This document shows, piece after piece, positions 18,403-27,418 of a DNA stretch of 60,704 bases (its first letter is position 1; each line of letters opens with the position of its first letter). The DNA lies in contig NZ_JBASBH010000028.1 of assembly GCF_049651025.1 (NCBI RefSeq), positions 1-60,704 on the forward strand, written 5' to 3'. Below the pieces are notes generated by a model, which did not search any database, was not told the origin of the DNA, and saw only the letters and a program-made list of their open reading frames with translations. A program made the translations under genes and the position numbers. The stretch is from Parvibaculum sp049651025 (lineage in GTDB: Bacteria > Pseudomonadota > Alphaproteobacteria > Parvibaculales > Parvibaculaceae).

Positions 18403-18696
18403 TAAATCAATCCTCTCGCGCAGGCGCCCCCTGCGCCGATGCGGCAGGAGAATATCATGTTTGCAGCCCCATGGGATGCCGCGACGACAATGGATCGCGC
18501 AAGGCAGTTAACGGGGACAGCCGCATCATAACATTTCTACTCCGAAACAAAAGCCGACGCCCGCCTTGAACCGCATCGGAAGTGGAGCCGTTTCCTTGCG
18601 GGAAGCCCGCCATTCATGCGACACAATTTGCCTGTCAAAGATGATTTGCTGAATTTTGGACGGTTGCCGTCCGCGGAAGATGCGTAGAGGAAGAGC
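18403..18696. promoter_or_regulatory. Divergent intergenic region between manC and galU
   Basis: These 294 bases must hold the promoters of the manC operon (leftwards) and of galU (rightwards). A 7-base inverted repeat GCGCAGG/CCTGCGC with a 5-base loop lies at 18418-18436, in the leader just before the manC GTG. It could affect translation. The galU side ends in a clear GAGGA ribosome binding site. I see no convincing sigma-70 boxes or gene. Confidence 0.4.
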
Positions 18697-19587
18697 ATGA
18701 CGTCGAAGGCCCAGAGGAAGGTTCGCAAGGTCGTTTTCCCGGTCGCGGGACTCGGCACGCGGTTTTTGCCCGCCACCAAAGTCATCCCCAAGGAAATGCT
18801 GACCGTCGTCGACAAGCCGGTCATCCAGTATGCGGTGGAAGAAGCGGTCGAGGCCGGCATCGAGCATTTCGTCTTCGTGACCGGACGCGGCAAGGGCGCG
18901 ATCGAAGACCATTTCGACCTCGCCTATGAGCTTGAAGCGACCCTCAAGGCGCGGGGAAAAACCGCCGAAATCGAAATCCTGAAGGCGAGCCGTCCGACCT
19001 TTGGCGCTGCAAGCTTCGTGCGTCAGCAGGAGCCGCTGGGCCTCGGACACGCGGTCTGGTGCGCTCGCGAGATCGTCGGCGACGAACCTTTCGCCCTCGT
19101 ATTGCCCGATATGCTGATCCACGGAAAGCCGGGTTGCCTCGCCCAGATGATCGACACCTATAACAAGCATGGCGGCAACATCGTCGCCGTCGAGGAAGTG
19201 CCGCACGAACACGTCAATCGCTATGGCGTCGTGGCACTCGGCAAGAGCTTCGATGAACGCACGCATAGCATCAGCGGCATGGTCGAAAAGCCGAAGATCG
19301 AAGACGCACCCTCCGACCTCATCATTTCGGGCCGCTATATTCTGCAGCCTGAAATCTTTGCCTGGCTCGAAAAGCAGAAGCCCGGCGCAGGCGGCGAAAT
19401 CCAGCTCACCGACAGCATGATCGCGCTTCTCGCCGATCAGGACTTCTTCGCCTATCGCTTTGCGGGCACGACTTACGATTGCGGCGACAAGATCGGCTAC
19501 CTTGCCGCCAATGTGGCCTATGCACTCGACCGGCCCGACATTGCACCGAAGTTCCGCCCCGTGCTCGACAAGCTCGTCGGCAAGTGA
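18697..19587 (+). CDS. galU: UTP-glucose-1-phosphate uridylyltransferase
   Basis: A 296-residue nucleotidyltransferase with the GalU signature VFPVAGLGTRFLPATKVIPKEMLTVVDKP near residue 12. Also seen are a VEKP loop in GMVEKPKIEDAPSDL, and GGEIQLTDSM followed by YDCGDKIGYL. It makes UDP-glucose, the substrate of Ugd and GalT and the donor for the WcaJ-type transferase encoded next to it. It has its own upstream region and converges on the wcaJ-like gene, 9 bases away. Confidence 0.96.
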   Translation: MTSKAQRKVRKVVFPVAGLGTRFLPATKVIPKEMLTVVDKPVIQYAVEEAVEAGIEHFVFVTGRGKGAIEDHFDLAYELEATLKARGKTAEIEILKASRPTFGAASFVRQQEPLGLGHAVWCAREIVGDEPFALVLPDMLIHGKPGCLAQMIDTYNKHGGNIVAVEEVPHEHVNRYGVVALGKSFDERTHSISGMVEKPKIEDAPSDLIISGRYILQPEIFAWLEKQKPGAGGEIQLTDSMIALLADQDFFAYRFAGTTYDCGDKIGYLAANVAYALDRPDIAPKFRPVLDKLVGK

Positions 19588-19596
19588 CGCGCCTCT

Positions 19597-21156
19597 CTAA
19601 TATGCGTTTCTACTGAAAAACACATAAATCGGCGTCAGGAGCAGGATCCTCAAATCCAGCCAGAACGACCAGTTCTCGATGTAGTAGAGGTCGCATTCCA
19701 CTCGCTTGTGCATTTTTTCCGGCGTGTCCGTTTCGCCGCGATGCCCGTTGATTTGCGCCCAGCCGGTAATCCCCGGCCTCATTCGATGCCGGTTCGCATA
19801 GGTCACGAGCAATGCCGAATATTGCTCGTTATGCGCGAGGGCATGCGGCCTCGGCCCCACAAGCGACATTTGCCCCCGGATGACATTGATGAGCTGCGGC
19901 AGCTCGTCAATGCTCGTCCGCCTCAGCCACTTGCCCAAACGGGTAACACGCGGATCGTCGCGCTGCGCCTGCGGCACGACCGGCCCGTCTTCAGCGACAT
20001 GCATCGTACGAAACTTGAGCACAGTGATGATCTGATGATTGAAGCCGTGCCGGCGCTGTCGAAAAAAGACCGGCCCGTCGCTGTCGAGCTTGATTGCCAA
20101 TCCGACAAGAAGCATGAGTGGCGATGCTGCGGCGAGCGCGATGATTCCGAGAACACGATCCTCAACCGTCTTTATGATCGGTCCCCAGTCATCGAGCGGC
20201 CGCCGAACAAGTTCGAGCACAGAAACACCGTCATAATTGACAAGCCCCAGCGGCCGAATGTGAAAGGCAGCCTTGTCGGGGCAAAGCCTGATATCAACCG
20301 GCAGAACAGATAGCTGCGCAACAATTTCGGAAATATTCTGCTCGCCGGAAAACGGAGGCGCGATCAGCACCTCGTCGATGTGAGCTGTCTGCCCCATCTG
20401 AATGAGGTGAGACAGTCCACCCGACAAAGCCACATGCGGCGTGACGCCGTCCGGCAAATCATCGAACACACCGAGAATACGGTAGTTCCTGCTGGTGCGG
20501 TTGAGATGCTCGATCATCTTCCCGGCAACTTCACCGCTGCCGTAAATGGCCACATTGCGCCTGAACCATCCCGATGCCATCCGACTTTGGATGAGCTGCG
20601 ATACAAGATAGTGGTTGGCGACGACCAGCAATGCCGCGCCAGCAAGCCAGGTCACCGTCCAGCCGCGCGACAATTCCTCAAGCACCTTGAGCAAATAGCC
20701 GACACTCAAAATTGCGACCGTCGCAATCCCGACGCCGAATAAAACGCGCCGCGCCGTGCCGCTGAAGCGCCTGAGAAGCTCGATTGAATAGAGTGCCTGG
20801 GACCGAAATGCCGCGACGGCGATAAAGCCCGCTATCAGGCCAAGGCCGAAATAGGCTTCGACATGCTGGCGGCTGCCAAGATACATGCCGATATAGGCCC
20901 ACTTTGCGACCGCGGCAGCACCGGCAATTAGGACGAAATCGATTGCGGCGACGATGTCGCCAATGACCCTCTCGGATCGCACGCCCGGCCGCTGCACGCT
21001 CCCCGCACGCAGATAGGCTGACGACGCGCTACCCTCGCCGAAAATTTCCGGCGCAGCCCTCCTTGCTGAACGATCCGATGGCGCAGAGCCTCTATCCCCA
21101 TGTTCGAAACCGCTATCGAAATTACCCATCGCTCCTTGTCCGCACCATACTCGCAC
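19597..21156 (-). CDS. Undecaprenyl-phosphate glucose phosphotransferase (WcaJ type)
   Basis: A 519-residue polyisoprenyl-phosphate hexose-1-phosphate transferase. The N-terminal part has about four membrane helices between residues 65 and 190 and a CoA-binding-like Rossmann segment (NVAIYGSGEVAGKMIEHL). A fifth hydrophobic stretch follows near residue 315. The C-terminal catalytic domain has SDGPVFFRQRRHGFNHQIITVLKFRTM, WLRRTSIDELPQLINVIRGQMSLVGPRPHA and RPGITGWAQINGHRGE. It transfers glucose-1-phosphate from UDP-glucose to the lipid carrier, starting each polymer repeat. The GTG at 21156 follows GGAGGGG; an ATG at 21129 behind AAGGAG is an alternative. Substrate specificity (glucose or galactose) is inferred. 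Confidence 0.9.
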   Translation of the reverse strand: MRVWCGQGAMGNFDSGFEHGDRGSAPSDRSARRAAPEIFGEGSASSAYLRAGSVQRPGVRSERVIGDIVAAIDFVLIAGAAAVAKWAYIGMYLGSRQHVEAYFGLGLIAGFIAVAAFRSQALYSIELLRRFSGTARRVLFGVGIATVAILSVGYLLKVLEELSRGWTVTWLAGAALLVVANHYLVSQLIQSRMASGWFRRNVAIYGSGEVAGKMIEHLNRTSRNYRILGVFDDLPDGVTPHVALSGGLSHLIQMGQTAHIDEVLIAPPFSGEQNISEIVAQLSVLPVDIRLCPDKAAFHIRPLGLVNYDGVSVLELVRRPLDDWGPIIKTVEDRVLGIIALAAASPLMLLVGLAIKLDSDGPVFFRQRRHGFNHQIITVLKFRTMHVAEDGPVVPQAQRDDPRVTRLGKWLRRTSIDELPQLINVIRGQMSLVGPRPHALAHNEQYSALLVTYANRHRMRPGITGWAQINGHRGETDTPEKMHKRVECDLYYIENWSFWLDLRILLLTPIYVFFSRNAY

Positions 21157-21469
21157 TTCCCCTCCGCGAACGACCAGACCGCATCGCGTCTGACTATCGC
21201 GCCCCCCGATTTACCCCCCACAGGGCAATGCAGCATTCATTGGTATGCAGACCGTCGAAATGACCTTGCGCCAAGAATCTTGCACATAATGTCATCGTCT
21301 CGACACAGAAAGAAACTCCAAATCTGATGAGTCTCATCGACCACGCAAAATATTTGGTGTGACTCGCAGACATTGAAGTATCAAGCCCAGCTCGGAAGAG
21401 CATGAACTTGGCAACCGGCAAGATTCAGACGTGTGAAGATCTTCGAGAAACGACGGAAAGGTCGCCGGC
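21157..21469. other. Gene-free 313-base spacer upstream of the wcaJ-like gene
   Basis: No gene or RNA is recognised here. The left 100 bases are C-rich. The right two thirds are more AT-rich than nearby genes and probably hold a promoter for the wcaJ-like gene, because the same-strand gene upstream ends at 21470. The repeated GCCGGC pair around the upstream stop codon (21464-21480) could form a small hairpin but has no T-tract. Confidence 0.4.
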
Positions 21470-22567
21470 TTAATCGCCGGCCGTCACTCCGGACAGGCGG
21501 GCAAGACCAAGCTCGGCGCGGGCAACATCAGCCTCGACCATTTCACGCACAAGCTGCGCAAAACTTATGCTCGCCGTCCAGCCAAGCACGCGACGGGCTT
21601 TAGATGCATCCCCCAGGGTGCCCTTGACGTCGATCCTGCGGAAAAACTGCGGATCCACGGCAACGAGCCGCTCGCCCGTCGCAGCGTCAAAGCCTTCTTC
21701 AGCCGCTCCCTCGCCACGCCAGACGATTTTGCGATCGATCTCACAAAAAGCCGTCTCGACGAATTCGCGCACCGAATGATCCCGGCCCGTCGCCAGCACA
21801 TAGTCGCCGGGCAAAGGCTGCTGCAACATAAGCCACATGCCGCGCACATAATCCGCCGCATGGCCCCAATCCCGCCGCGTGTCGAGATTGCCGAGCTTCA
21901 GACATTCACCCTGCCCGACATACCAGGCGGCAACGGCCTGGGCGATCTTGCGCGTGACAAAACTCGGCTTGCGATAGGGGCTCTCATGATTGAACAGAAT
22001 GCCGTTCGAGGCGTGCAGACCGTAAGCTTCGCGGAAATTTATTGTCGCCTCAAAGGCGGCATGCTTGGAAACCGCATAGGGGTTGAGCGGATGAAGCGGC
22101 GTCTCTTCATTCTGTACGCGGCCCTCCGCATCGCCGAACATTTCCGAACTCGACGCCTGATAAAAGCGAATATGCCGTTCAGGATCGAGCTTTATGACTG
22201 CATCGAGAAGACGCATCGTTCCGGTGGCGTTGACATCGGTCGTATAGGCCGGGTCTTCGAAGCTCGTCTGAATATGCGTTTGCGCCGCGAGGTTGTAGAT
22301 TTCATCCGGCATCGTCTCGTGCACAAGACGATGCACCGCATCGCCCATCGCCATGTCGCAACTATGAAGGACAAGGCGCTGCCTGAGTTCGCCAGCGCTA
22401 CCAAAACGCTCCCGGTCGAGCCGCGAGACATCACGCGCCATTCCATGCACGACATAGCCGCGCGCCAGAAGAAGTTCGGCAAGATAGCCGCCGTCCTGCC
22501 CCGTGATCCCGGTGATCAGCGCAACCGGCGGACGGACGACATCTTTGAATGGAAGCACAGGGGACAA
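21470..22567 (-). CDS. GDP-mannose 4,6-dehydratase-like SDR (second, divergent paralogue)
   Basis: A 365-residue extended SDR with ALITGITGQDGGYLAELLL at the NADP site. The catalytic triad sits in SSSEMFGDAEG and PYAVSKHAAF (Tyr-x3-Lys). Gmd-like C-terminal motifs include LGNLDTRRDWGHAADYVRGMW and DYVLATGRDHSVREFVE. It differs from the canonical Gmd encoded 1.1 kb upstream: the usual RRSSSFNTARI cofactor loop is replaced by a MARDVSRLDRERF stretch. It may be a second GDP-mannose dehydratase or may act on another GDP- or UDP-sugar. It is downstream of fcl on the same strand, after a 157-base gap. Confidence 0.85.
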   Translation of the reverse strand: MSPVLPFKDVVRPPVALITGITGQDGGYLAELLLARGYVVHGMARDVSRLDRERFGSAGELRQRLVLHSCDMAMGDAVHRLVHETMPDEIYNLAAQTHIQTSFEDPAYTTDVNATGTMRLLDAVIKLDPERHIRFYQASSSEMFGDAEGRVQNEETPLHPLNPYAVSKHAAFEATINFREAYGLHASNGILFNHESPYRKPSFVTRKIAQAVAAWYVGQGECLKLGNLDTRRDWGHAADYVRGMWLMLQQPLPGDYVLATGRDHSVREFVETAFCEIDRKIVWRGEGAAEEGFDAATGERLVAVDPQFFRRIDVKGTLGDASKARRVLGWTASISFAQLVREMVEADVARAELGLARLSGVTAGD

Positions 22568-22693
22568 GGCGGTCTATCCGTGTTGGGGTGGCCGCCCGCC
22601 TGTCCGGGCCGCGACGCGCTTTCTAGCACTTTTGCAACCAGATGACACTATTGTAAGTGTGCCGCGTTAAGCGCTTTTCCTGACGCATCCGGT

Positions 22694-22738
22694 GCCGGAC
22701 ATTGGCTTTGTCCGGCAGGATCGATCAGGATCCTGCCG
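22694..22738. other. Two abutting perfect inverted repeats at the 3' end of fcl
   Basis: GCCGGACA/TGTCCGGC (22694-22701 and 22709-22716, loop of 7) and CGGCAGGATC/GATCCTGCCG (22713-22722 and 22729-22738, loop of 6) are both perfect. They share four bases, so they cannot both form fully. The second spans the fcl stop codon. Neither is followed by a T-run on either strand. They may block exonucleases or modulate read-through into the downstream gmd-like gene. Confidence 0.5.
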
Positions 22739-23678
22739 TCAGCAATTCGCTATTGTACCAGCGATAAACCTCGGCGATCCCGTCTTCAAGGCTCGTCCGA
22801 GCGCTCCAGCCACGCTGCGTGAGCCGGGACACATCCATCAGCTTGCGCGGCGTCCCGTCCGGCTTGGACGGATCGGTTACGATTTCCCCTTCGAAACCGA
22901 CGATCCGCTTAACCATCTCGGCAAGCTCGCGGATCGTGACGTCAACGCCCGAACCGACATTGATGTGGTCTTCGTCCGAATAGGCCTGCATTAGGAAGAC
23001 GAGCGCATCGGCGCAATCATCCACATAGAGGAACTCGCGCTTGGGCGTGCCCGACCCCCATATCGTCACCGACGATGCGCGCGCAATCTTTGCCGAATGC
23101 ATCTTGGCGATCAGCGCCGGCAGTACATGCGAAGACTGCAGATCGAAATTGTCGCCCCGCCCATAGAGATTGGTCGGCATGGCAGAGATGAAATCGCAGC
23201 CATACTGACGGCGATAGGCCTGAACAAGCTTGATGCCGGCAATCTTCGCGACCGCGTACCACTGGTTGGTGGGCTCCAGAGGGCCGGTCAGCAATGCATC
23301 CTCTCGCATCGGCTGCGGAGCCATTTTCGGATAGATGCAGGACGATCCGAGGAAGAGCAGCTTTTCAACCCCGACCCGCCAGGCCGCATGGATGAGATTC
23401 GTCTCGATCATCAGATTGTCGTAGATGAATTCGGCAGGGCGCGTATCATTGGCAAGAATGCCGCCCACGGTCGCCGCCGGCACGAAAACCGCCTGCGGCT
23501 TCATCGCCGCCATCCAGTCCTCAACTTCAGCCTGACGGCGCAAATCCACCTGCTCGCGACCGACGGTCAAGACTTCGCAATTTTCCGTTTGCAAGCGACG
23601 CAGGATCGCGGAGCCGACCATCCCGCGATGACCCGCCACATAAACACGTTTGTCCTTGAGCGAATAGGACTCAGTCAT
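22725..23678 (-). CDS. fcl: GDP-L-fucose synthase
   Basis: A 317-residue SDR (Fcl/WcaG). The ATG at 23678 (MTESYSLKDKRVYVAGHRGMVG) is behind GGAAGG and overlaps the gmd stop by 8 bases. Landmarks are the cofactor loop GHRGMVGSAILRRL, FLGSSCIYPKMAPQPM with the catalytic serine/cysteine region, and WYAVAKIAGIKLVQAYRRQYG with Tyr-x3-Lys. Also seen are MPTNLYGRGDNFD and EFLYVDDCADALVFLM. It epimerises and reduces the Gmd product GDP-4-keto-6-deoxymannose to GDP-L-fucose. Coupling to gmd makes the assignment firm. Confidence 0.95.
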   Translation of the reverse strand: MTESYSLKDKRVYVAGHRGMVGSAILRRLQTENCEVLTVGREQVDLRRQAEVEDWMAAMKPQAVFVPAATVGGILANDTRPAEFIYDNLMIETNLIHAAWRVGVEKLLFLGSSCIYPKMAPQPMREDALLTGPLEPTNQWYAVAKIAGIKLVQAYRRQYGCDFISAMPTNLYGRGDNFDLQSSHVLPALIAKMHSAKIARASSVTIWGSGTPKREFLYVDDCADALVFLMQAYSDEDHINVGSGVDVTIRELAEMVKRIVGFEGEIVTDPSKPDGTPRKLMDVSRLTQRGWSARTSLEDGIAEVYRWYNSELLTAGS

Positions 23679-24741
23679 TTCGTGCCTTCCGTCCGTCTTC
23701 CCGCGCAACGGCTTTGAGATCGCTCGCCATCATCTCTGACACAAGCTCGGGGAAGGTCGTCGTATGCTTCCATCCAAGCTTCTGATGCGCTTTCCGTGGG
23801 TCGCCGAGCAACAGATCGACTTCCGTCGGGCGGAAGTAGCGCGGATCGATTTTCACGACTGTCTTGCCGCTCTTTTTATCGATGCCGATTTCATCGACGC
23901 CTTCGCCCTTCCAGACGATGCTGCGGCCGATCTCACCAAACGCCAACTCCACGAATTCGCGCACCGAATGCGTCTCGCCCGTGGCCAGCACATAGTCGTC
24001 TGCCTCGTCCTGCTGAACGATCCGCCACATGCCTTCGACATAGTCACGCGCATGACCCCAATCGCGCTTGGCGTCGATATTGCCCAGATAAAGAACATCC
24101 TGCAGACCGAGTTCGATCGCCGCCACAGCTCTTGTGATCTTGCGCGTCACGAAGGTCTCGCCGCGTGTCGGCCCCTCGTGATTGAAGAGAATGCCGTTCG
24201 AAGCGTGCATATCATAGGCTTCGCGGTAATTCACCGTGATCCAGTAAGCGTAGAGCTTCGCTGCCGCATAGGGGCTGCGCGGATAGAAAGGCGTGCGCTC
24301 GCTTTGCGGCGTTTCCTGCACCTTGCCGTAAAGCTCCGAGGTCGACGCCTGATAAAAGCGCGTCGTCTTCTCAAGGCCGAGAATACGCACCGCCTCCAAA
24401 AGCCTCAACGTACCGATCGCATCCGAATTGGCTGTGTATTCCGGAGTCTCGAAGCTTACCTGCACATGGCTCTGTGCCGCGAGATTATAAATCTCGGTCG
24501 GCTGGGTCTCCTGCACGATGCGAATAAGGTTCGTTGCGTCGGTGAGATCGCCGTAGTGCAGAAGAAGCCGCGCGCTTTCCACATGCGGGTCTTCATACAG
24601 GTCGTCGATCCGCGCGGTGTTGAACGACGAAGAACGCCGCTTGACGCCGTGCACGATGTATCCCTTGTCGAGAAGAAGCTTGGCCAGATACGCCCCGTCC
24701 TGACCGGTAATGCCGGTTATGAGGGCAACTTTCTTCGTCAT
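23671..24741 (-). CDS. gmd: GDP-mannose 4,6-dehydratase
   Basis: A 356-residue canonical Gmd. The N terminus is KVALITGITGQDGAYLAKLLLDKGYIVHGV followed by RRSSSFNTARIDDLY, which contacts NADP(H). The catalytic residues lie in STSELYGKVQET and SPYAAAKLYAYWI. Substrate-side motifs are SNGILFNHEGPTRGETFVTRKI, LGNIDAKRDWGHARDYVEGMW and DYVLATGETHSVREFVELAF. It makes GDP-4-keto-6-deoxymannose for the overlapping fcl product. The gene starts 100 bases downstream of the UDP-glucuronate-epimerase-like gene on the same strand. Confidence 0.96.
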   Translation of the reverse strand: MTKKVALITGITGQDGAYLAKLLLDKGYIVHGVKRRSSSFNTARIDDLYEDPHVESARLLLHYGDLTDATNLIRIVQETQPTEIYNLAAQSHVQVSFETPEYTANSDAIGTLRLLEAVRILGLEKTTRFYQASTSELYGKVQETPQSERTPFYPRSPYAAAKLYAYWITVNYREAYDMHASNGILFNHEGPTRGETFVTRKITRAVAAIELGLQDVLYLGNIDAKRDWGHARDYVEGMWRIVQQDEADDYVLATGETHSVREFVELAFGEIGRSIVWKGEGVDEIGIDKKSGKTVVKIDPRYFRPTEVDLLLGDPRKAHQKLGWKHTTTFPELVSEMMASDLKAVAREDGRKARND

Positions 24742-24841
24742 TATATTGCTCCTAGGCGCATTCCATCTTCCGCGCCCAAAAGCAGCGGTAGCCGGTAAGT
24801 ATAAAGAAGACGACAGTTATAATACCAGACTTGATCGCCAA

Positions 24842-25819
24842 TTAGGCTCCAGTTTGGAAATAGGCTTTGTACCAGCCGACAAAGGACTTCAACCCGGCTT
24901 CCAGAGAGACCGTCGGTTGAAATCCATGATCATGCTGGATCGCCGAAATGTCGGCATAGGTTCGCACGACATCGCCCGGCTGCATCGGCGCCATTTCCCT
25001 GATCGCTTTGATACCGATGATTTCTTCGAGAATATCGATAAAGCGTGAAAGCTTTTCCGGCTGGTTATTGCCGATATTGTAGATCCGATGCCGGGGCCCG
25101 TCTGCACGAGGGAGCCCATCAAGCGCCGCGACCGTGCCTTTCACAATATCGTCGATATAGGTGAAATCGCGCCACATCTCGCCATTGTTGAAAACGCGTA
25201 TGGGTTTTCGCTCGATGATATTCTTGGTGAAGCTCCAATAGGCCATATCCGGCCGACCGAACGGCCCGTAAACTGTGAAATAGCGAAGCCCTGTCTGCGG
25301 AATATCGAAAAGATGCCCATAGACATGGCTCATCAATTCGTCGGCCTTCTTCGTCGCAGCATAAAGCGAGACCGGCGTATCGACGCGATCCGTCTCGCTG
25401 AACGGGACTTTCTCATTCCCTCCGTAGACAGAACTGGACGAGGCATAAACCAGATGCTCGAAATGGTCGAGATGCCTGCTTAATTCCAGAACTTCGAGGT
25501 GTCCGGAAATATTGGAGTGAATATAAGCGCGAGGCTCCTCGATGGAGTAGCGGACGCCCGCCTGCGCTGCCAAATGGACAATCCGGGTAATTTTGCGCCC
25601 TTTGACCGCGCCGGCAAGCATTCCCGCTTCAGCGATATCGCCCCTAACAAAGCTGAAATTCTTGTCCGCTAGCAGGGATGAAAGGCGCGCCTCTTTGAGC
25701 GCCGGATCATAGTAACTGTTGACGTTATCAACCCCGACAACCTCGTCGCCCCGGTCAAGGAGATGCCTGCACACATTGCTACCGATGAACCCCGCGGCCC
25801 CGGTGACCAAGATCGCCAT
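24842..25819 (-). CDS. NAD-dependent sugar epimerase, UDP-glucuronate 4-epimerase type
   Basis: A 325-residue extended SDR with GAAGFIGSNVCRHLLDRGDEVVGVDNVNSYYDPALKEARL at the cofactor site. The NSYYD segment is typical of the UDP-glucuronate 4-epimerase (LpsL/Cap1J) group. Catalytic residues are in ASSSSVYGGNEKVPFSE and SLYAATKKADELM. The motif GLRYFTVYGPFGRPDMA matches the family, as does the FNNGEMWRDFTYIDDIV segment. With Ugd, encoded divergently 275 bases away, it would give UDP-galacturonate from UDP-glucuronate. UDP-glucose 4-epimerase activity cannot be excluded by eye. Confidence 0.88.
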   Translation of the reverse strand: MAILVTGAAGFIGSNVCRHLLDRGDEVVGVDNVNSYYDPALKEARLSSLLADKNFSFVRGDIAEAGMLAGAVKGRKITRIVHLAAQAGVRYSIEEPRAYIHSNISGHLEVLELSRHLDHFEHLVYASSSSVYGGNEKVPFSETDRVDTPVSLYAATKKADELMSHVYGHLFDIPQTGLRYFTVYGPFGRPDMAYWSFTKNIIERKPIRVFNNGEMWRDFTYIDDIVKGTVAALDGLPRADGPRHRIYNIGNNQPEKLSRFIDILEEIIGIKAIREMAPMQPGDVVRTYADISAIQHDHGFQPTVSLEAGLKSFVGWYKAYFQTGA

Positions 25820-26094
25820 TCACACTTTCTCCAACCGACCGTCTTGTCCAATCCAGGGTCGAATATATTGACGCCGGACAGGCCAGAATAAATAGTCTCC
25901 AGGCGTCTTCACCAAATCCAATGACGGGCCGATAAACTTTATGCAAATGATAGCGCCATTCTCTACATTCGCCCATGAGAATTGCCGCCAAGACATCAGC
26001 GCCACGCCACCCGCACTGTGACGCCCTGTCTGATGCCTTGCATGCCGTTGTCTATGCTCACGCCTTGTAACTTTGAAGTAAACAGGATCCCGCT
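25820..26094. promoter_or_regulatory. Divergent intergenic region between the UDP-glucuronate epimerase and ugd
   Basis: These 275 bases carry the outward promoters of the epimerase-gmd-fcl-gmd2 run (leftwards) and of ugd (rightwards). The middle is AT-rich around 25915-25980. No small gene, RNA or clear operator stands out. Confidence 0.35.
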
Positions 26095-27399
26095 ATGAAG
26101 GTAACGATGATCGGTGCAGGCTATGTGGGCCTGGTATCGGGAGCTTGCTTTGCCGACTTTGGACACGAGGTCACTTGCGTCGATACCGTCGCCTCGAAGA
26201 TCGAAGCGCTGAATCGCGGTGAGATCCCCATATACGAGCCCGGCCTCGACGTCCTGGTGAACGGCAATCGCTTTGCCGGGCGCCTCTCCTTCACCACCGA
26301 TCTCGCAGAAGCGGTAAAAGGCGCCGAAGCTGTTTTCATCGCTGTCGGCACGCCAACCCGGCGCGGAGACGGCCATGCCGATCTTTCCTACGTTTACGCT
26401 GCCGCCGAAGAGATCGCGAAAGCGATGACCGGCTACACCGTCGTCGTGACCAAATCGACCGTGCCCGTCGGCACCGCCGACGAGGTCGAGGCCATTATCA
26501 GGCGCGTCCGCCCTGACGCAGATTTTTCCGTCGCCTCGAACCCGGAATTCCTTCGCGAGGGCGCGGCAATCGACGACTTCAAACGCCCCGATCGCGTCGT
26601 CGTCGGCGCCGAGGACGAACGCGCCCGCGACGTTATGAGGGCCATATACCGCCCGCTTTTCCTCAACGAAACGCCGATCCTCTTCACCAGCCGCCGTACG
26701 TCCGAACTCATCAAATATGCCGCCAATGCTTTCCTCGCGACCAAGATTACCTTCATCAACGAAATAGCCGATCTCTGCGAAAAGGCCGGCGCGAATGTGC
26801 AGGACGTAGCGCGCGGCATCGGCCTTGATGGCCGCATCGGCAAGAAGTTTCTACATGCAGGGCCCGGTTATGGCGGCTCATGCTTTCCGAAAGATACTGT
26901 CGCGTTGGTGCGCACTGCGCAGCAGTTCGGCGCGCCTGTGCGCATCGTCGAAACGGTCGTCGAGGTCAACACGCGACGCAAACTGCAAATGGTCGACAAG
27001 ATCGTGGCTGCTTGCGGAGGTTCGGTCGCGGGCAAAACGGTCGCCGTTCTCGGCCTGACGTTCAAACCGGAGACGGACGATATGCGTGACGCGCCCTCGC
27101 TCGATATCGTGCCGGGGCTTATTGAAAAAGGCGCGATTGTCCGCGCGCATGATCCGCAAGGCATGAAGGAAGCACGACACATGCTTCCGCAAGCTGTCGT
27201 CTATTGCGACGGTCCTTACGAGGCCATGGAAAGTGCCGATGCTGTCGTCATCGTTACCGAGTGGAACGCCTATCGGGCACTGGACCTGAAGCGCGCGGCG
27301 CAGACGATGAAAACGCCGATCATGATCGATCTGCGCAACATCTACGATCCTGCCGATGTTTCACGCCACGGCCTGACCTACACCAGCATCGGCAGATAG
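26095..27399 (+). CDS. ugd: UDP-glucose 6-dehydrogenase
   Basis: A 434-residue enzyme of the UDP-glucose/GDP-mannose dehydrogenase family. The NAD site is MIGAGYVGLVSGACFADFGHEVTCVD, followed by EAVFIAVGTPTRRGDGHADLSYV and VVTKSTVPVGTADEV. The central domain has SNPEFLREGAAIDDF and IKYAANAFLATKITFINE. The catalytic cysteine lies in GPGYGGSCFPKD. The C-terminal UDP-binding domain has VLGLTFKPETDDMRDAPSLDIV. It oxidises UDP-glucose to UDP-glucuronate, so the polymer is probably acidic. It converges on the flippase gene. Confidence 0.96.
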   Translation: MKVTMIGAGYVGLVSGACFADFGHEVTCVDTVASKIEALNRGEIPIYEPGLDVLVNGNRFAGRLSFTTDLAEAVKGAEAVFIAVGTPTRRGDGHADLSYVYAAAEEIAKAMTGYTVVVTKSTVPVGTADEVEAIIRRVRPDADFSVASNPEFLREGAAIDDFKRPDRVVVGAEDERARDVMRAIYRPLFLNETPILFTSRRTSELIKYAANAFLATKITFINEIADLCEKAGANVQDVARGIGLDGRIGKKFLHAGPGYGGSCFPKDTVALVRTAQQFGAPVRIVETVVEVNTRRKLQMVDKIVAACGGSVAGKTVAVLGLTFKPETDDMRDAPSLDIVPGLIEKGAIVRAHDPQGMKEARHMLPQAVVYCDGPYEAMESADAVVIVTEWNAYRALDLKRAAQTMKTPIMIDLRNIYDPADVSRHGLTYTSIGR

Positions 27400-27418
27400 G
27401 CGCTAAAGACGCCCTTCC

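Noticed and set aside
16942..18405. Plus-strand open frame of 487 codons opposite manC
   Set aside because: Antisense shadow of a complete, motif-rich gene; no ribosome site or domain.
18403..18696. tRNA or small RNA in the manC-galU spacer
   Set aside because: No cloverleaf or T-loop sequence was found; the only structure is a 7-base hairpin.
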